Assembly (NCBI GenBank): GCA_037976565.1
Contig: CP137671.1
Span: 16,880,556 to 16,944,555 of the forward strand
Length of the DNA stretch: 64,000 nucleotides
Reading direction: 5' to 3'
Source: Mesocentrotus franciscanus
Lineage: Eukaryota; Echinodermata; Echinoidea; Camarodonta; Strongylocentrotidae
Shown here piece after piece: positions 61,490 to 64,000 of the stretch. The position numbers were made by a program, and so were the translations under genes. Under the pieces are notes generated by a model, which was not told the DNA's origin, made no database searches, and worked only from the letters and a program-made list of their open reading frames with translations. Within the stretch, counting starts at the first letter, position 1, and every line of letters begins with the position of its first letter.

Positions 61490-61799
61490 CTAACTTTATA
61501 AGCTGTTTGTTTTTCTTTGACGGACCCTTTCACATTTGTTTAAAATATGCTGGTCTGAATATGAATTGATCAGATTTCTCAAGAATAGACCTATCTCCCT
61601 TTTCCATATATTCTCTTGGAATTTTCACTGGACAAGCTCTTGATTTACCTGTACTTATCATGATGGTATTGCCCTTACGATACTGATATGTCTTACTACT
61701 CTGCAAAATACGGATTTATATGAGCTTTAAACACAATGTCAGAAGCACGGAGAGATTGAAGGTCGTAAAATCTTTAACAAAATGAAAAACTGAGGATTA

Positions 61800-62025
61800 A
61801 TTAAAACATCTTCGCAACCTTCGTACTTGTTGCATAACTCAATGATTTGGTTGGAGGACACGGCGTCCTTCTTGACGACGGGTCTTGACGTGCTTCGCTT
61901 GGCACTCTCCAAAATGTTTTTAACGAAAGCGTTATCCGTTGGATCAACCTCTCCTCTCATGCTATGTGCCCATTTTATTGAGTACATTGCTGCCTTAATC
62001 ACACTGAATGAGGATCCTCGAGATA
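61800..62025 (-). pseudogene. Tyrosine recombinase core-binding domain fragment
   Basis: Reads SRGSSFSVIKAAMYSIKWAH, then SMRGEVDPTDNAFVKNILES and AKRSTSRPVVKKDAVSSNQI. This corresponds to the SAM-like core-binding region of DIRS/Ngaro recombinases (xxAVYxIKWAHxxxGxxDPTDNxxVKxxLExAKR). Family sense ends near 61810 (ENKYEGCEDVL-like). It is separated from its upstream part by the 62030-62797 MITE. Confidence 0.75.
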
Positions 62026-62029
62026 TTAA

Positions 62030-62797
62030 AGGGCAAGTCCACTCCAAAAATAACTTACTTTAAATAGAAGAAGAAAAATCAGACAAACCAATCAAAAAAG
62101 TTTGATCAAAATCGGATAACTAATAAGAAAATTATGAATTTTTAATGACATGAAAAACTTAGAAAATCACTAGACAAATTGACAACTCACTCATGAGTCT
62201 GTGACGTCATGTCCTCACTATCCACTAATTATTTTCTTTATATTGATAATATAAATTTCCTATTTTCTCCCTAAGAATCATATTTCTTCACACCAGCATC
62301 CAAGTTAGATTGAAAGTAATATGTTTTTGTGCGGATGCACTAATATAGAGTAATTTTTTCCAGTTAAATCATGAAAAATGTGAATTTTGATAAACTATTT
62401 ATATATAAATCAATAATTATGAATATACAATATTCAGAAAATAGTATCAATTCTTCAAAGTTCATGAACAATTTCGTGAAATGTCAAGCACGCAATATGA
62501 TACAAATCATATAACCTGGGCAAAGGCATGGGGAAATCAAGTTTAGGGGATAAAAAGGGAAATTAATGGGATTAAACTATATAAAGCAATTGATAAATAG
62601 TGAGGACATGACGTCACAAACTGATAACCAGATTAGCCATTTGTGTAGTGATTTCCATTGTTCCATATTTTACATACTTTTAAAAATTCATAACTTTCAT
62701 ATTAGTCATCCGATTTTGCTCAAAACCTTTTTTGATTGGTTTGTCTGATTTTTCTGCTTCTATTGAAAGGAAGTTATTTTTGGAGTGGACTTGGACT
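62030..62797. mobile_element. TTAA-flanked MITE, family D, with about 120-bp inverted termini
   Basis: The left arm begins AGGGCAAGTCCACTCCAAAA and the right arm ends TTTTGGAGTGGACTTGGACT. Inverted similarity extends about 120 bp on each side, including AATCAGACAAACCAATCAAA. TTAA flanks both ends (62026-62029, 62798-62801). It sits inside the tyrosine-recombinase coding region. Confidence 0.85.
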
Positions 62798-62801
62798 TTA
62801 A

Positions 62802-62912
62802 GCTTGATATATATACAATGCGACGTGTATGGGTTCTGCTGGTAATGCTCTACCCCCCTCTGCTTCCCATCTCTTGATTGCACTGAAATACTTCGCTTCT
62901 GCATGACCCCGA
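62802..62912 (-). pseudogene. Tyrosine recombinase N-terminal fragment
   Basis: One minus-strand frame reads HAEAKYFSAIKRWEAEGGRA then LPAEPIHVALYIYQ, directly up to the MITE. Families of this type have a KYxSAxKRW...LPAxPxHVALYL block immediately before the segment found at 62025, so the MITE split one domain. Confidence 0.65.
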
Positions 62913-63059
62913 TGATTTGAGCCATGACGACTGCCTGCTCGATGAGTTTATGAGAACGAATCCCCGCGTCGTCCACCGCACCTTGTATGGCCTTCTTGAC
63001 TTCTAAACATGGAGAGTGGAAATAAAATATAACGTGGCACAACTAAAATCTTATCTTTA

Positions 63060-63395
63060 AAGCGATAAGCATAAAAATGCTTCGAGGGCTGCCAAAGATT
63101 CGGTTTTGGCCCCGCCCCCTCCTAACTACGCTAGAGGGCAGTATTTCAAGTTCTTCAATAAACAAATAGAACTTCTCACCATCCCAAATCTTGGGCCAAA
63201 ATGGAGCAGACTTCCAATATGGTACTATAGTGAGCCCCTTGCCTTTTCCCGCACCAATTTTTCAACAGTTTTGGCAATGAGTCGAGGTGGTGGTACCCAC
63301 CAAATGATATCTCCCTCCCAACCCTGAGAAAAAGCATTAATACCACTTGTTCTATAATACCACCATCTGAAATTAAACTTCCTACATCATGACCC
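63060..63395 (-). pseudogene. DIRS-type RNase H C-terminal fragment
   Basis: The frame reads FNFRWWYYRTSGINAFSQGW, then IIWWVPPPRLIAKTVEKLVR, EKARGS. After a one-base shift near 63228 it continues IVPYWKSAPFWPKIWDG and VVRRGRGQNRIFGSP. This matches the end of the RT/RNase H polyprotein in DIRS-like elements (RWW.PGT..ADAF...W....W..PP..LI......A.GTLIVP.W.SAPFWP). Stops and the frameshift show decay. Confidence 0.75.
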
Positions 63396-63434
63396 AGCAT
63401 AATTCAAAGTCACACAAGTCAAATTTGTCATGTG

Positions 63435-63650
63435 AGTGAGGCACGATCAATGGCGCAGTGGTAGAGCAGTGGTCTCGTAACTGAGAGGTCCCGGGTTCGA
63501 AACCAATTCGATGAGCTAGTGCCCTTTGATAAGGCATTAATCCTCATTACCAAGTCCCTCTTAAAGAACTTAAAGCCGTCGGTCCCCTTGTTGCTTACTT
63601 ACAAGCGTACCCATGCTTTCCTAGCAGTCAGGTGAAACAAACAAACCAAC
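63435..63650 (+). mobile_element. tRNA-derived SINE
   Basis: The head at 63451-63504 has an A-box (TGGCGCAGTGGTAGAG) and a B-box (GGTTCGAAACC), with CTCGTAA in the anticodon-loop position. The body continues AGTGCCCTTTGATAAGGCAT, then CTTAAAGCCGTCGGTCCCC and GCAGTCAGGTGAAACAAAC. The body recurs at 46946. Acceptor-stem pairing of a true tRNA gene is not seen. Confidence 0.75.
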
Positions 63651-64000
63651 TACCCGACCTCCTGTATCGAATCAATTCTTTTTTAGACTAAACTATGCGA
63701 AACGTGTTTGTTACACTTCTTATAAGTCAAATGTTACATTAGTCCATGGAGCTCCATGATTAGTCTAACTATTTTGTCTTCCTTTGCGGTCCCAATAGAT
63801 TTGACTTATGCAGAGTTAACTGTATCTGTAACAAATGCAATCGCAGACCAACCTATATAGAAACACCGGCCAAGAGAGACAAAATAAATGGTATTTTAGG
63901 CAGGGGGTCTTTACAGACAGGTTTACTTTAACGCATGTATTAACAAGAAATATAGTTTCAAGAGGGTGTGGTCTTTGTAGAACGCACACACACACATCAC
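63530..64000. repeat. Start of tandem-array unit 5
   Basis: From about 63560 to the end the sequence tracks 46946-47750 of unit 4, minus the family E MITE. Shared parts include GACTTATGCAGAGTTAACTG, ACCGGCCAAGAGAGACAAAA and the (CA)n stretch. This places another SMS/IgSF unit, or part of one, beyond the window. Confidence 0.7.

Larger units (their letters stand above)
61289..63400 (-). mobile_element. Decayed DIRS/Ngaro-type retroelement
   Basis: Read on the minus strand, three coding blocks occur in the order expected for a tyrosine-recombinase retroelement: an RNase H tail (63395-63060), the recombinase N-terminal region split by a MITE (about 62910-61800), and the recombinase C-terminus (61489-61289). 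The sequence between 61800 and 61490 lacks the central recombinase part. Terminal repeats were not recognized. It lies in the non-duplicated interval just before unit 5. Confidence 0.75.

Noticed and set aside
61273..61533. 86-residue ORF starting MKGSVKEKQTAYKVR
   Set aside because: The overlapping frame with LRAGGAT and HGRW matches a tyrosine recombinase; this ORF is its shadow.
63445..63515. tRNA-Thr(CGT)-like gene
   Set aside because: A- and B-boxes are present, but acceptor-stem pairing is not seen and a SINE body follows that is repeated elsewhere. It is a SINE head.
1..64000. CRISPR array or prokaryotic operon
   Set aside because: No regularly spaced direct repeats with unique spacers and no bacterial gene organization; split exons and eukaryotic retroelements show an animal genome.

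Overview
The window is animal nuclear DNA: AT-rich, intron-rich, crowded with short inverted-repeat transposons, tRNA-derived SINEs, LINE and DIRS-like retroelement debris, and words such as ACATGTA that are common in marine invertebrates. The repeat spectrum suggests an echinoderm or another marine deuterostome. That assignment is inference; no single diagnostic gene fixes the species.

The main content is a tandem array of diverged units. Each unit derives from the 3' half of a spermine synthase gene on the + strand, and an immunoglobulin-superfamily (IgSF) receptor gene sits antisense (- strand) inside one of its introns. The ancestral unit order reads: SMS exon a (QVVIDAAIKHLRG), exon b (VKVADCIPIMQQY ... 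NDLTAIPITTEPR), antisense IgSF gene, exon c (SQWDFLHLILDLSM), exon d (GNGFNNKSALVMYEEQ ... CVPSYLE), and terminal exon e (WVFYEIWKEADT, stop).

Unit 0 (1 to about 4650) keeps damaged c, d and e. Unit 1 (about 4690-12100) keeps a stub of b plus IgSF-1. Unit 2 (15341-31136) is the only one with all five exons intact, and it carries IgSF-2. Unit 3 (31137-45687) has a and b, but b has lost the catalytic NDL motif. It also has a frameshifted IgSF-3 and a d exon with a stop; c and e are deleted. Unit 4 (45688 to about 54100) has damaged a and b plus IgSF-4. A fifth unit begins near 63530 and runs off the window. I found no spermine synthase 5' exons (the GGGDGG region and upstream).

The four IgSF genes encode type I membrane proteins of about 340-380 residues in one coding exon: signal peptide, one V-like Ig domain, a cysteine-rich second Ig-like domain, a stalk, one membrane helix and a short tail. 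Stalk, membrane and tail sequences sort them into two subtypes alternating A-B-A-B along the array, while the ectodomains stay nearly the same. IgSF-1, -2 and -4 are open; IgSF-3 has a one-base frameshift and an early stop.

Between units 4 and 5 (about 54200-63400) lies non-duplicated sequence. It holds a CpG-rich tandem repeat, a 903-bp TA-flanked inverted-repeat element built of TTACGAGT/TTACGGAT-like words, a GGACAACTACCCCC minisatellite, and a decayed DIRS/Ngaro-type retroelement whose tyrosine-recombinase gene is split by a 768-bp TTAA-flanked MITE. At least six families of TTAA-flanked MITEs recur across the window. All homology calls are by eye from remembered family motifs; no alignment or database search was run.
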